Assembly (NCBI RefSeq): GCF_025947345.1
Contig: NZ_CP110011.1
Location: 4,092,001 to 4,156,000, forward strand
Origin: Flavobacterium sp. N502536
Lineage (GTDB): Bacteria; Bacteroidota; Bacteroidia; Flavobacteriales; Flavobacteriaceae
Direction: 5' to 3'
Length of the DNA: 64,000 nt
A program made the position numbers and the translations under genes. Numbering within the stretch: position 1 is the first letter of the stretch; the number at the start of each line of letters is the position of its first letter. Under the pieces are notes generated by a model, which was not told the origin of the DNA, did not search any database, and worked only from the letters and a program-made list of their open reading frames with translations. This document shows positions 46,145 through 55,830 of the stretch, piece after piece.

Positions 46145-47434
46145 ATGTTTTACAACACTTCCCAATATTTCCGGTTCTTATTCTTTTGTATTCTGGCACT
46201 CTGCTTAAGCAACTGTTCTGAGGATAATGCTGCCAAAGAGGATAACAATCCGCCACCGGTAAGCTCTGATTTGGCTCTTAACACGCAGCGATTTGCAATC
46301 TTGGCTATAAATTCTACTATCAATACAGCTACAGAAGCTACCTACAGTTGGAGTGTTACAAAAGCGACATCAGAAAACTATGCTCTAACTAATACTACAG
46401 AAAAAGAAGTGCTGTTTGCAGCAGCAGAAAGCGGGGTTTATGAATTAACAGTAGCGGTAAATAACAAAGGGAGTATACAAACACAAAAAGCAGTTATTAC
46501 AGTAACAAAAGAAACGAAGGAGTATAAAACCTATATCGCAAAGGTATTTGAGTTTAGACCCGCTCCGGGACAGTTTATAAATGATCTACCGGCTGCCAAT
46601 GACGGGGATACTGCCGAAAGAATTTTATCAAGAGCCAATACCTATCTGGCTAAGAAAAATGGAGACCTGGTTTCGCTTGGAGCCTTTGGAGGTTATATTG
46701 TTTTTGGGTTTGATCATACTATTGTTAACGTCAAAGGCAAACGCGATTTTAGAGTGCTGGGCAATGCATTTTGGGCAGAAGCCAATCCTAATTCGAACAG
46801 TACAATGCGAGGCGGAAGCAGTGAGGCAGGGGTTATAATGGTGGCTTACGATAAAAATAAAAACGGACTTCCGGACGATGAATGGTACGAAATAGAAGGA
46901 GGCGGGCATAAAATACCTAAAACGATTCAGCATTATGAAATTACGTATTATCGTCCAGATCCAAACAAAAAACCGGTACCGGGAGGAACTACAGGTACGG
47001 TAGGTTTTGTTGATATGGAATACATTTATTGGAAAGACAATCAGGGTAAAAGCGGTTATCTGATACAAAATAACGCTTACAATCATTCTTTAGATTACTG
47101 GCCAAAATGGCTTAGAGATCAGGCTTCTATTACTTTTAAAGGAACAAGGTTGCCGGATAATGCAGTGGATGAAAGCGGAACCGGAAGTTACTTTGTGCAA
47201 TATGCCTTTTTATACGGATATGCTGATAATGCTCCAAACGGCGATGACGATTCAGCCATAGACATCAACTGGGCTATAGATAAAAACGGAAACAAAGTAA
47301 TGCTTCCGGGGATCGATTTTGTTAAAGTATACAACGGTCTTAATCAGCAGGCGGGGTGGCTGGGAGAAACTTCGACTGAAATCATGGGAGCAACCGATTT
47401 GCACCTGTCAGGAGAAAGTATTCCAACGCGATAA
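46145..47434 (+). CDS. Riboswitch-controlled surface lipoprotein, paralogue 1
   Basis: 429 residues. Lipobox LSNC (about residue 20). A PKD-like beta-sandwich (about 45-120) is followed by a C-terminal domain with FRPAPGQFINDL, GGYIVFGFDHTIVNVKGKRDF, YDKNKNGLPDDEWYEI and IDINWAIDKNGNKVMLPGIDFVKVY. The DKNKNGLPDD stretch resembles a Ca-binding loop. It is the first gene after the cobalamin riboswitch and the first of three tandem paralogues. By position I infer B12 binding or capture at the cell surface, as for BtuG/BtuH lipoproteins of Bacteroides. No direct proof in the sequence. Confidence 0.85.
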   Translation: MFYNTSQYFRFLFFCILALCLSNCSEDNAAKEDNNPPPVSSDLALNTQRFAILAINSTINTATEATYSWSVTKATSENYALTNTTEKEVLFAAAESGVYELTVAVNNKGSIQTQKAVITVTKETKEYKTYIAKVFEFRPAPGQFINDLPAANDGDTAERILSRANTYLAKKNGDLVSLGAFGGYIVFGFDHTIVNVKGKRDFRVLGNAFWAEANPNSNSTMRGGSSEAGVIMVAYDKNKNGLPDDEWYEIEGGGHKIPKTIQHYEITYYRPDPNKKPVPGGTTGTVGFVDMEYIYWKDNQGKSGYLIQNNAYNHSLDYWPKWLRDQASITFKGTRLPDNAVDESGTGSYFVQYAFLYGYADNAPNGDDDSAIDINWAIDKNGNKVMLPGIDFVKVYNGLNQQAGWLGETSTEIMGATDLHLSGESIPTR

Positions 47435-47477
47435 CGCCAATCAAAAATGTATTAAACTAAATTATTATACCAGAATT

Positions 47478-48719
47478 ATGAAAAAAAACTTTGCCCATTT
47501 ATTATTATTTGCTTTGGCATCGGTATTTACCGCATGCAGCGATGACGATAAAAATGATGCCAACTCAGGAGAAGGACTAGTTATACCAATAGCAGTAAAA
47601 CTTCAGGGGAAATTTGAAGTAGCTACCTTTAATGTTTTGAATATTACCGCTTCTGCCGAAACGACTAACCCTAGTTATGAGTGGGTACTTAAAAAAAATC
47701 CTTACAACCAAACCAAAGATTCTGTAGTAGGGACTGCCAAAGATTTGCGATTTATTGCCCTGTATCCGGGAGCTTATGAACTAACGTTAAATGTTACCGA
47801 AGGAGATAAAAAAGGAACAAGTGCGACTACCGTGAATGTAATAAATGAAGCTCAGAATTACAATCCGTACATCACAAGCATTTTCGATTTTAGCCCGGCA
47901 CCGGGTATGTTTGCCAATGATTTGTACAAAGACGGATTTGCGAAAGCTGATGTTATGAAGTTAGCATTGGGAAGGATAAATGAAACCAGTGTAGGATATC
48001 CAATTGACTTGGGAGGCTTTGGAGGCTCGATCGCTGTTGGATTTGATCATATGGTGATTAATATTCCCGGAAAGAAAGATTTCAGAGTTTACGGGGCAGA
48101 TTTGACCGATAAAGCCAATCCACCGGCTCCCGGATTAATTTATGTAGCCTATGACAAAAATGCAAACGGGAAACCGGATGATGACGAATGGTACGAGATT
48201 ATAGGAAGTCAGCACGCCAAAGAAAATACCATTAAGAATTTTAAAATAACCTATCAGAAACCAGCAGCAGGCAAAAAAGTTGTGGTAAGCGGACCAAATG
48301 ATCCCTTTTTAGATCGTGAGCACCTTTATTGTGAGAACAACCAGTCCCAGACTTACTTTTTGCCAAGATCAAAAACTAAAAAAGAATACTATCCTGCCTG
48401 GGTAACGCAAACTACCGCTGTTTATGAAGGAACAAAGTTGAATGTAAATTTCGCGGCAGTACGCCCCGGACAAACTACTTTGTGGAATTTCGATGCTCCG
48501 GAATGGGGGTATGTCAATGCTAAAAATCCGGATATTGATATTGACTGGGCGGTTGATAAAAACGGCAACAAAGCCAATCTTCCGGGAATTCATTTTATAA
48601 AAGTGGTGAACTGTGTGAGTGAGCCAATGGGACTTTGCCACCAGCAATCGTCAATGGCTACCCGATTTTCGGGAGCTGCCGATCTTCAGATCATAAAAAA
48701 ATACAATCTAAAAAAGTAA
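47478..48719 (+). CDS. Riboswitch-controlled surface lipoprotein, paralogue 2
   Basis: 413 residues from ATG 47478; the open frame begins earlier but would overlap the previous gene. Lipobox TAC after ASVF. The same order is present: PKD-like region, FSPAPGMFANDL, GGSIAVGFDHMVINIPGKKDF, YDKNANGKPDDDEWYEI, IDIDWAVDKNGNKANLPGIHFIKV. Extra cysteines occur near the end (NCVSEPMGLCHQQ). It starts 43 nt after paralogue 1, so one operon is likely. Confidence 0.85.
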   Translation: MKKNFAHLLLFALASVFTACSDDDKNDANSGEGLVIPIAVKLQGKFEVATFNVLNITASAETTNPSYEWVLKKNPYNQTKDSVVGTAKDLRFIALYPGAYELTLNVTEGDKKGTSATTVNVINEAQNYNPYITSIFDFSPAPGMFANDLYKDGFAKADVMKLALGRINETSVGYPIDLGGFGGSIAVGFDHMVINIPGKKDFRVYGADLTDKANPPAPGLIYVAYDKNANGKPDDDEWYEIIGSQHAKENTIKNFKITYQKPAAGKKVVVSGPNDPFLDREHLYCENNQSQTYFLPRSKTKKEYYPAWVTQTTAVYEGTKLNVNFAAVRPGQTTLWNFDAPEWGYVNAKNPDIDIDWAVDKNGNKANLPGIHFIKVVNCVSEPMGLCHQQSSMATRFSGAADLQIIKKYNLKK

Positions 48720-48731
48720 GAGAATAAGAAT

Positions 48732-49969
48732 ATGAAAAAGTTTATCAAATATACTTTATGCCTAATGGCCATTAGCGTTTTTTACAATTGTAGTAGCGAT
48801 GATGCAAAACCGGATCCTGTAGTAGAAGAACCTAAACCCGAACCGGTTAAAGATCCGTCACTTACTTTAAAACTGCAAGCCGATTTTAAGACAGAACGAT
48901 ACAATGTGGTAGCTATTGACCCGGAGGTGGTTATTGAGAATGCCAACGGTGCCGCTGCACAGTACAAATGGACTGTAAAAGTAACAGGAAAAGACGGTGT
49001 TGCTAAAGACTCTGTTATTGGCGATACTAAGACTTTAAAATTTATAGCACCAAAAGCTTTGAGTTATGCTGTAGATCTTACGGTAACCCTGAACAAAGTA
49101 GTAAAACAGGCATCGACAAAAGTAACCGTTGCCGAAACGGGGAAGTCTATACGTCAAAAGCCTTTTCGATTATCGATTATGTACCGGCTCCGCATTACAA
49201 TAATGACAGCTTTGAATTTGCAACAAAAGCAGAAGCGATAGAGAATGCACAAACCAATCTTGCCGACGGAAATCTGGTTGATCTGGGGACTTTTGGAGGG
49301 TATATCGTAACAAAATTTGACCATACAGTAATTAATGCTTATGGCAAAAGAGATTTTACAGTTCAGATGAACGCGATCTCTAACGTTTCAAAATTCTCTC
49401 CTGTAAGTATCGCTGTTGCGTACGATGCAAATAAAAATGGCATTGCGGAAGACAATGAGTGGTATGAAATAGCAGGAAGTGAGTATTATAAATCGTCTAC
49501 AGTAAAAAATTACGAGATTACGTATTACAAGCCAGATGTCAACAAAACTGCTGTAGCAGGAAAATCGGATTGGCAGTTTGACAAGGAATATCTTAAATGG
49601 ACCAATAATAAAAAGGAGACTGGTTTTATTACCAGGACAAAAAAATGGAGACGTTACAACTATTACCCGCAATGGCTTGGAGATTCTTATACACTGAAAG
49701 GAACAAAAATCAATTTACCAACAAAAGACATAAGTGACGGAGAAGGTACAGCCTTCAATGTAGGGACTTTTGAATGGGGTTACGGTGGTATCAAAGATCC
49801 TTCTATAGATATCAGCTGGGCTGTAGACAGCAATGGCGTTAAAGTACAACTGCCGGGAATAGACTTCGTAAAAGTATATGTACCTACATTCACAGAGATC
49901 GGGGCGTTAGACCTGGTAACGAATTCTTTCAAACAAGCTGAAGATTTAAATTTTGCTACTGGCAAATAA
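48732..49969 (+). pseudogene. Riboswitch-controlled surface lipoprotein, paralogue 3, frameshifted
   Basis: The joined frames give about 412 residues, matching paralogues 1 and 2. Lipobox YNC near residue 20 (SVFYNCSS). Both halves show the shared motifs: GGYIVTKFDHTVINAYGKRDF and YDANKNGIAEDNEWYEI, IDISWAVDSNGVKVQLPGIDFVKV. One G is missing in the GGGG run at 49139-49142, so the first frame ends at 49241. It follows paralogue 2 by 12 nt. Confidence 0.85.
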
Positions 49970-50035
49970 TCAAAAAGTTTGAATAACACTGTTTTATTAA
50001 TTAACCAAGTATATTAATCCTAAATTTTATAAATA

Positions 50036-50983
50036 ATGAAAAAAGTACTTTATTTTTTGACAGTAGGTTTGATGCTGGGACTTTCGTCTTGTAGCAATGA
50101 AGAAAACCTTTCAAACAACGAAAACGGCAACGCAGCAGTAAAAAGCTCAGGCTCAACTTCTAAAAGTGCAGTGACCGATCCTTCGATAGGAACAACTTCT
50201 ACGCTTAACCTGACCAGTTCTTTGTTGACTAGCGGAACATCAACAACAGGAGGGAAGTATTGGCAAAATACCTATGTGGCAAATACCAATTTAACAGTTG
50301 ACATATTTAAATTTTCACATAGCGGAACATCATCAGGTTACAACTACTGGGACGGTTTTATTGTATCAAATGTAAATGATATTACAAATTATGGTTCAGG
50401 AGCAGGTTCTGGCGGATCTAACGGATGGGTTGCCAATCAGTGGGGAACTATGGCAGGAAGTGGTTTTGGTACTTCATCGACCATTGCTGCTGGAACTCCG
50501 GGAACAACAGGAGATCCCTATATTGTAGCGTATTGGTCAAGCTACACCGACCCAAAAAATCCACAGGGAACTACTTTTACAGAAGCAGGTTTCTCTAACT
50601 GGATTAAAATTGGAAACACAGGATTGTATCAGATAAAAGGACTTAAAATCAACAATCATCCGTGGCCATATTACGGCTGTTTATACGGAGACGGTTTTGC
50701 TCAGGCATTTTCTTCAGGAGATCATTTCGAATTGTTGATCTACGGTGTAGATGCCAGCGGAACAATTAGCGCTCCAATCACACAATCATTGGCAGATTAC
50801 ACAGGAGGTTCTTTGGTAATGCCAACAGGATGGATCAATGTAAACACTACAGCACTTCAAGGTTTAGGAGATGTAAAATACCTTGTTTTCCAAATGGCTT
50901 CAACAGATTCACACCCGGTTTACGGAATGAATACTGCGGCTTATTTCTGTTTGGATAAACTGTCTGTAAAAAGAATTCAATAA
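50036..50983 (+). CDS. DUF4465-like surface lipoprotein
   Basis: 315 residues. Lipobox SSC (about residue 20). A Gly/Ser/Thr-rich N-terminus is followed by a beta-sandwich-type domain with NYWDGFIVSN, YIVAYWSS, GLYQIKGLKINNHPWPYYGCLYGDGFAQAF and a Y-rich end (YFCLDKLSVKRI). This matches what I remember of DUF4465 proteins, some of which are encoded in B12-uptake loci of Bacteroides. Last gene of the riboswitch operon, 66 nt after paralogue 3. Confidence 0.75.
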   Translation: MKKVLYFLTVGLMLGLSSCSNEENLSNNENGNAAVKSSGSTSKSAVTDPSIGTTSTLNLTSSLLTSGTSTTGGKYWQNTYVANTNLTVDIFKFSHSGTSSGYNYWDGFIVSNVNDITNYGSGAGSGGSNGWVANQWGTMAGSGFGTSSTIAAGTPGTTGDPYIVAYWSSYTDPKNPQGTTFTEAGFSNWIKIGNTGLYQIKGLKINNHPWPYYGCLYGDGFAQAFSSGDHFELLIYGVDASGTISAPITQSLADYTGGSLVMPTGWINVNTTALQGLGDVKYLVFQMASTDSHPVYGMNTAAYFCLDKLSVKRIQ

Positions 50984-51001
50984 ACAAACACATCAGTTAA
51001 A

Positions 51002-51033
51002 AAAAAGGAGCCATTTTTCGATGGTTCCTTTTT
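51002..51033 (+). terminator. Terminator after the B12-regulated operon
   Basis: AAAAAGGAGCCAT / ATGGTTCCTTTTT stem (one mismatch) with a 6-nt loop. It separates the operon from the convergent monooxygenase gene. Confidence 0.7.
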
Positions 51034-51107
51034 GTATATATGCGGTAAATAAAAATCTGCCAGATCCACAAAATCTGCGAGAAAAAAAATCAATAAACGA
51101 TCATCAC

Positions 51108-52592
51108 TTATTTTTTCTTTAAACACCTTCCTCTTGGTTCATCGCCTTCATGAAGCACTATTTCCGAATGCAGGAACTCCGCTGCATCAGCAGAATCTTT
51201 TACCTTTTTAGCGCTTCGCTTCAACATTTCCGATTCATATTCCGTAAGCACACTTTCCCGTATTCCACTTTTTCTCCACTGCGATAACGGTCGGCATCCT
51301 TTTACGATTCCACGTGCCAAAGAAAGTGCATCCAGTAAGGCCTGATTTGCCCCCTGACCTTTAAAAGGACTCATAGGGTGGGCTGCATCGCCTATTAAAG
51401 TCGCTTGCCCGTTTTTAGACAATAATTCGGAATGAAGCAACTCGCGATCGTACACCGGATAACCGGAAATTTGAGTGGACAAAGTTGCCGATAATATTTC
51501 AGGAATAGGAGTATGCCATTGTGTTCTGCGGCATGCTTCTTCTTTTAATGCCTGTGGTCCCTGAGCACTAAGCGCTTTGGCTTCTTCTTCTGACATTGGA
51601 AAGCTCAGCTGCCACATTACAGCATCAGAAGAGTAAGGCATCATATAAATGCGTTCATTGCCATTGGCAGTTTGAAACACAGTTGCCGAATCCAGTAAAG
51701 AACTGTCAAGACCTTCAAGAGCAGACAAAGGACAAATCCCCAATATTACAATACATCCCAAATAACGCAAAGGAGTAATTTCATCACCAATCAATAGTTT
51801 TCGTACTGAACTTCGAATACCATCGGCTCCAACCACTAAATCGGCTGTAGCGTTTTTTATTTTACCATCTACTTCAAATTTCAAAGTAACCTTTTGATCA
51901 TCAGATTCCTTAAAATCGATTAGTTGATGTCCCCATTGTACCACCGCATGTTCGCCTAATTGTTTTAGTAGTGCCGAGCGCAAATATTGTCGGGCAATGT
52001 GCATATTGGTTCGTTTTGGAGCTGTTTTTGTATCGGATGGAATCCATTTTCGGATTCCCCATTCGCCAATTACTTTTCCTTCTGTAGTATGCACCAAATG
52101 TCTTGTTGAAATCACTTTTTCTTCCAAAGAAAAAATACCAAAACCTTCGATTGCTTTACTGGCCTGCTGTAAAGTAAGCCCATAGCCTTGTGATCGGGCG
52201 TCAAAGTTGGTATCGCGCTCGTATAGTGTAAAAGGAATCCCACGGTGCAGGCAGGCGACAGCCAGGGCTACACCTCCAATACCGGCACCAATAATCGCAA
52301 CATGCGGATAGTTTTCGGTATCCACAACTGTAGGGGTGACAGAAGGAACCAATCCCGACCCGTTACAGTTGTTGCAGCTGTTAAGATGCGCTTTAGGACG
52401 AGGCGGGGGAGTTCCTGAGCCCGCTGCTTTTTCAAATTCCTCAAGTGCGATCTGATAACGGAGTCGTACTTTTTTGCTGAGCCTTTGGCTTTTTTTGCCG
52501 CGTCCCAGACATTCCGGACAAATCGTCCAGTTTCCTGCTGTATTTTCTACCGTATTCACTTTCACTTTTTTCACTTGATTTATATTCTTCAT
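51108..52592 (-). CDS. FAD monooxygenase with N-terminal DnaJ-like zinc motif
   Basis: 494 residues from ATG 52592; a longer frame at 52658 adds 22 residues without features. The N-terminus has two CxxCxGxG units (CPECLGRG and CNNCNGSG), as in DnaJ zinc fingers. A FAD-binding-3 monooxygenase follows: VAIIGAGIGGVALA, then GADGIRS, then GDAAHPMSPFKGQGANQAL. Such enzymes hydroxylate aromatic or polyketide substrates with FAD and NAD(P)H, like TetX or UbiH relatives. The zinc-motif fusion is unusual. The neighbouring B12 operon is convergent. Confidence 0.85.
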   Translation of the reverse strand: MKNINQVKKVKVNTVENTAGNWTICPECLGRGKKSQRLSKKVRLRYQIALEEFEKAAGSGTPPPRPKAHLNSCNNCNGSGLVPSVTPTVVDTENYPHVAIIGAGIGGVALAVACLHRGIPFTLYERDTNFDARSQGYGLTLQQASKAIEGFGIFSLEEKVISTRHLVHTTEGKVIGEWGIRKWIPSDTKTAPKRTNMHIARQYLRSALLKQLGEHAVVQWGHQLIDFKESDDQKVTLKFEVDGKIKNATADLVVGADGIRSSVRKLLIGDEITPLRYLGCIVILGICPLSALEGLDSSLLDSATVFQTANGNERIYMMPYSSDAVMWQLSFPMSEEEAKALSAQGPQALKEEACRRTQWHTPIPEILSATLSTQISGYPVYDRELLHSELLSKNGQATLIGDAAHPMSPFKGQGANQALLDALSLARGIVKGCRPLSQWRKSGIRESVLTEYESEMLKRSAKKVKDSADAAEFLHSEIVLHEGDEPRGRCLKKK

Positions 52593-52820
52593 TAATAGAA
52601 GAACTTTGCTATGCGGGTAGCAAGGGTACAAATTTAAGACAAAAGATGGCCAGTGCAAAATGATTGGGCTTTAGATACTAAAAACGGTTTATAAGAGTTA
52701 TTAAGGATTGTATCAAGCGAGTTGATTTTTATGTAGGGTGTAGGTATTTGTTACCGGGTTATTTTGTTACTTCTAATGCTAATCTAAACCAATCTTAATT
52801 CATAAATGATAAAAATTACA

Positions 52821-54185
52821 ATGAAAATCAAAGTTTTAGTCTTGATGCTGTGCGCGGTAACACATTTATCCTTTGCTCAAAAACCAGCATTTAATATTAA
52901 GTATTCCGAACAATTGGCTGTTTTTGTTTTTCTTCAGAATTTATCTGAGAACTATCCGGATAATGTTTTTAAAACGGAATTTCAAAAATCAAAATACAAT
53001 ACGGAAGAGTTTCAGAAATTAGTAACAGCGTTTGACCAGCTGGCATTAGACTACAGTTACAAATTTGAGGAATTTCCGGAAGGTTCTAAAAAGCCAATGC
53101 AATCCATTGATTTTTTGAGAAAAAACTTAATTGAGACGCAGAATCTGAAAGACTTTAAAATACGCTCTATCGGAATTGTCACAAACAAAACACTGAACGA
53201 TCTTACCAGCATCATTGCTGTTTTTACTCCAGTTTACAACGAACTGATATACAATCCCAATAAAGAAAAATTCGAGAAACAGCTTGTTGAAATCACCAGA
53301 TATGCCAACGAAAATGACATGGAGAAGTATTTTGAAACAGGTTTGGTTTTCTATAATTCGAGTTGGGACGCTACAATTCCCTTTGAAATCGCATTTTATC
53401 CGTTGCCCAATTCCAAAGGCTTTACAGCACAGTCGTTTGATAACAATTTTATCAGTGCCATTCAGACCGATTTAACAGATTACAAGGATCTTTTTAGTGT
53501 AATGCTGCATGAAACGTATCATATTATTTACAACGAACAGTCCTTGGAGCTTAAAAAAACTATTGACAAGAGTTTTAAAGAAAGTAAATCAAAATGCAGC
53601 AATTATGCCTATCATTTACTCAATGAGGCGCTGGCAACTTCCTTAGCTAATGGTTATGTATATGAAAAACTGAACGGAAAAGCAGATAGCGGTGATTGGT
53701 ACAACAAAAAATACATCAATCTTATGGCAAAGGAAATTTACCCCATGCTTAACGAGTATCTTTCTCAAAAGAAAGCAATAGACGGAAACTTTATCGATCG
53801 TTATATTGAAATTTATGAAACAAAATTTCCAAACTGGATCGATGAGATGGATAACCTTATGGCTTACAGATATGTTATTTCTGAAAATGAAAAAGATTTT
53901 GATGTCATCAAACAAAAGTACCGTTACCGTTCCAGATCAGAGGATGAAACCGAAATAAGCATAAATGCACTTGAAAAGATGCAAAAATCAAACCTTACCA
54001 AAATGATCATTGTATCGAAAAATAATGCTGAACATCTAAAACTAATCAAGAGTAGTTTTAAGGAGCTGAAAAACTGGAAGTTTAATGCTGCTAAAGAATT
54101 TAAGTATAAAATTTTATTAGAAGATAAAAGCCAACTGTTCATCATCAATCAAAAAGATTCTACGTTAAAAGCGCTGCTTGATTAG
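52821..54185 (+). CDS. Secreted HExxH protein, putative metalloprotease
   Basis: 454 residues from ATG 52821 (an ATG at 52806 adds five). A signal peptide ends near LSFAQ. HETYH (residues 230-234 here) is a zinc-protease HExxH, and NEALATS about 38 residues later offers the third ligand Glu, as in gluzincins. The rest is helical and unrecognised. It may cleave peptides in the periplasm or outside. The gene stands alone and ends before a terminator. Confidence 0.75.
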   Translation: MKIKVLVLMLCAVTHLSFAQKPAFNIKYSEQLAVFVFLQNLSENYPDNVFKTEFQKSKYNTEEFQKLVTAFDQLALDYSYKFEEFPEGSKKPMQSIDFLRKNLIETQNLKDFKIRSIGIVTNKTLNDLTSIIAVFTPVYNELIYNPNKEKFEKQLVEITRYANENDMEKYFETGLVFYNSSWDATIPFEIAFYPLPNSKGFTAQSFDNNFISAIQTDLTDYKDLFSVMLHETYHIIYNEQSLELKKTIDKSFKESKSKCSNYAYHLLNEALATSLANGYVYEKLNGKADSGDWYNKKYINLMAKEIYPMLNEYLSQKKAIDGNFIDRYIEIYETKFPNWIDEMDNLMAYRYVISENEKDFDVIKQKYRYRSRSEDETEISINALEKMQKSNLTKMIIVSKNNAEHLKLIKSSFKELKNWKFNAAKEFKYKILLEDKSQLFIINQKDSTLKALLD

Positions 54186-54197
54186 ATAAGAAAACAT

Positions 54198-54235
54198 AAA
54201 GTCCGCAAAGCTTTCTCTTAAACTTTGCGGACTTT
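54198..54235. terminator. Terminator between convergent genes
   Basis: AAAGTCCGCAAAG / CTTTGCGGACTTT perfect 13-bp stem with T runs. Confidence 0.75.
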
Positions 54236-54264
54236 GTATCAACTTTTGCGGTAAAAAAAGGAAT

Positions 54265-55830
54265 TTACTTGTTCACTCTTTTTAGATCCAGATCCTGAAA
54301 ATCAAAACTGAAATCAATATTAGGCGAGATGCCTTTCATTTTAATGGATTGTGCTTTACCGGTTTCATCTAATGAAAACATGGCAAAAGCATCACAATTC
54401 ATTGCCTGATATTCCCATTTTATAGCAAATGTATTAGCGTTGTAAAAAGCCATAGGACCGTTTAACTTTGGTGAGCGATAGGATCTGAACCATAACTGCT
54501 TGTTTTTTTCAAATACTTCGATTTCTCCAAACCAATTGTCAGCGTAAACACCAATAAAATCTTCGTTTTTTACTTTCACGTTTTTTGCCGACTTTACTTT
54601 TTCCCAAACATTCTTGGTAACATCATCTCCGGTATTTCTGCCTTGTTTCATCCATTCCACAAATTTATTGGTCCAGTCAAAATCGTCCAGTCCTAAATAA
54701 CTGTCAGAAATAGTATTACTAACGGCAGTAAAAAGTCCGCCACCGCCATTCTCTGTGTTGGTCAAAATCACGATGCCCAGGTTTAGATCCGGATACATGA
54801 TCACAACGGATAACATTCCTGGTAAACCTCCTGTATGAGATACTTTTAAATTTCCTTTCACATCAGTTAATCCCCAGCCCAAGCCGTAACCGCTAAAATG
54901 CGAATTGTACCTTGGATTACGATCTACCTCTTCAACCGTATGGATACGCCACATTTCGTTGTGATTTTTCTCCGAAAACAATGTTGATTTCAAATCACTT
55001 CCATACTGCCCTTTGTTTAGGCATAAAGTCATCCATTTTGCCATATCGGCTGCGTTTGAAATGATTCCTCCCGCAGCACCGTTTATCTGTACTCCAAATC
55101 CATCAATTCGTTTTATAGTTCCGGATTCTGATGAATGTGATACCGCCAGATTGCTTTTATCTTTTATCCTGTCGCTTTGTGCAAAAGAATTGCTCATTTG
55201 CAAAGGATCAATAATTCGTGTTTGTATAAAATCTTCATAAGTCATACCACTTACTTTGGCAATTAATTCGCCTGCTACTAAATACAGTAAATTGTCATAA
55301 TCAAACTTAGTTCGAAAAGCAGATACCGGTTTAAAATGCTGAAAACCTGTCAGAACATCATTTATTGTAAAATTGGAACCGTCAGGAAAAAACATCAAAT
55401 CACCCACACCTAATCCAAGTCCGCTGCGATGCGTTAGTAAATCCTGTATGTTAAAATTCTCCGTAACATAATCGTTATACATTTTAAATTTTGGAAGATG
55501 GTCTTTCACTTTATCCGTCCATTTCAATTTGCCTTCGTCTTCTAGTATTGACAATGCTGCGGTAGTGAAAGCTTTACTGTTGGAGGCTATCTGAAAATTG
55601 GTGTTTTCATTTACGGCTTTTTTGGTTTCGATAGAGGCGACACCATATCCTTTTTGATGAATTACTTTCCCGTCTTTAACAACCGCAATTGAGGCGCCTG
55701 CCACTTTAAATTTCTCTAAAGCATCCTGCATTAAAAGATCGATTTTTTCAGATGTAATTTGTGAATAGAGAGGGGGAGAAGCGTAACAAATAAAGAGCAT
55801 TAATGTAAACAGACGGGTTACTTTTTTCAT
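54265..55830 (-). CDS. Serine hydrolase, class C beta-lactamase fold
   Basis: 521 residues. Signal peptide (about 23, YSQ). S83-N84-S85-K86 gives the SxxK nucleophile, Y178-D179-N180 the YxN motif and H332-T333-G334 the HTG in place of KTG. About 130 C-terminal residues form an extra beta-rich domain. These enzymes are DD-peptidases, esterases or peptidases in the periplasm; true beta-lactamase activity is not implied. Confidence 0.88.
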   Translation of the reverse strand: MKKVTRLFTLMLFICYASPPLYSQITSEKIDLLMQDALEKFKVAGASIAVVKDGKVIHQKGYGVASIETKKAVNENTNFQIASNSKAFTTAALSILEDEGKLKWTDKVKDHLPKFKMYNDYVTENFNIQDLLTHRSGLGLGVGDLMFFPDGSNFTINDVLTGFQHFKPVSAFRTKFDYDNLLYLVAGELIAKVSGMTYEDFIQTRIIDPLQMSNSFAQSDRIKDKSNLAVSHSSESGTIKRIDGFGVQINGAAGGIISNAADMAKWMTLCLNKGQYGSDLKSTLFSEKNHNEMWRIHTVEEVDRNPRYNSHFSGYGLGWGLTDVKGNLKVSHTGGLPGMLSVVIMYPDLNLGIVILTNTENGGGGLFTAVSNTISDSYLGLDDFDWTNKFVEWMKQGRNTGDDVTKNVWEKVKSAKNVKVKNEDFIGVYADNWFGEIEVFEKNKQLWFRSYRSPKLNGPMAFYNANTFAIKWEYQAMNCDAFAMFSLDETGKAQSIKMKGISPNIDFSFDFQDLDLKRVNK

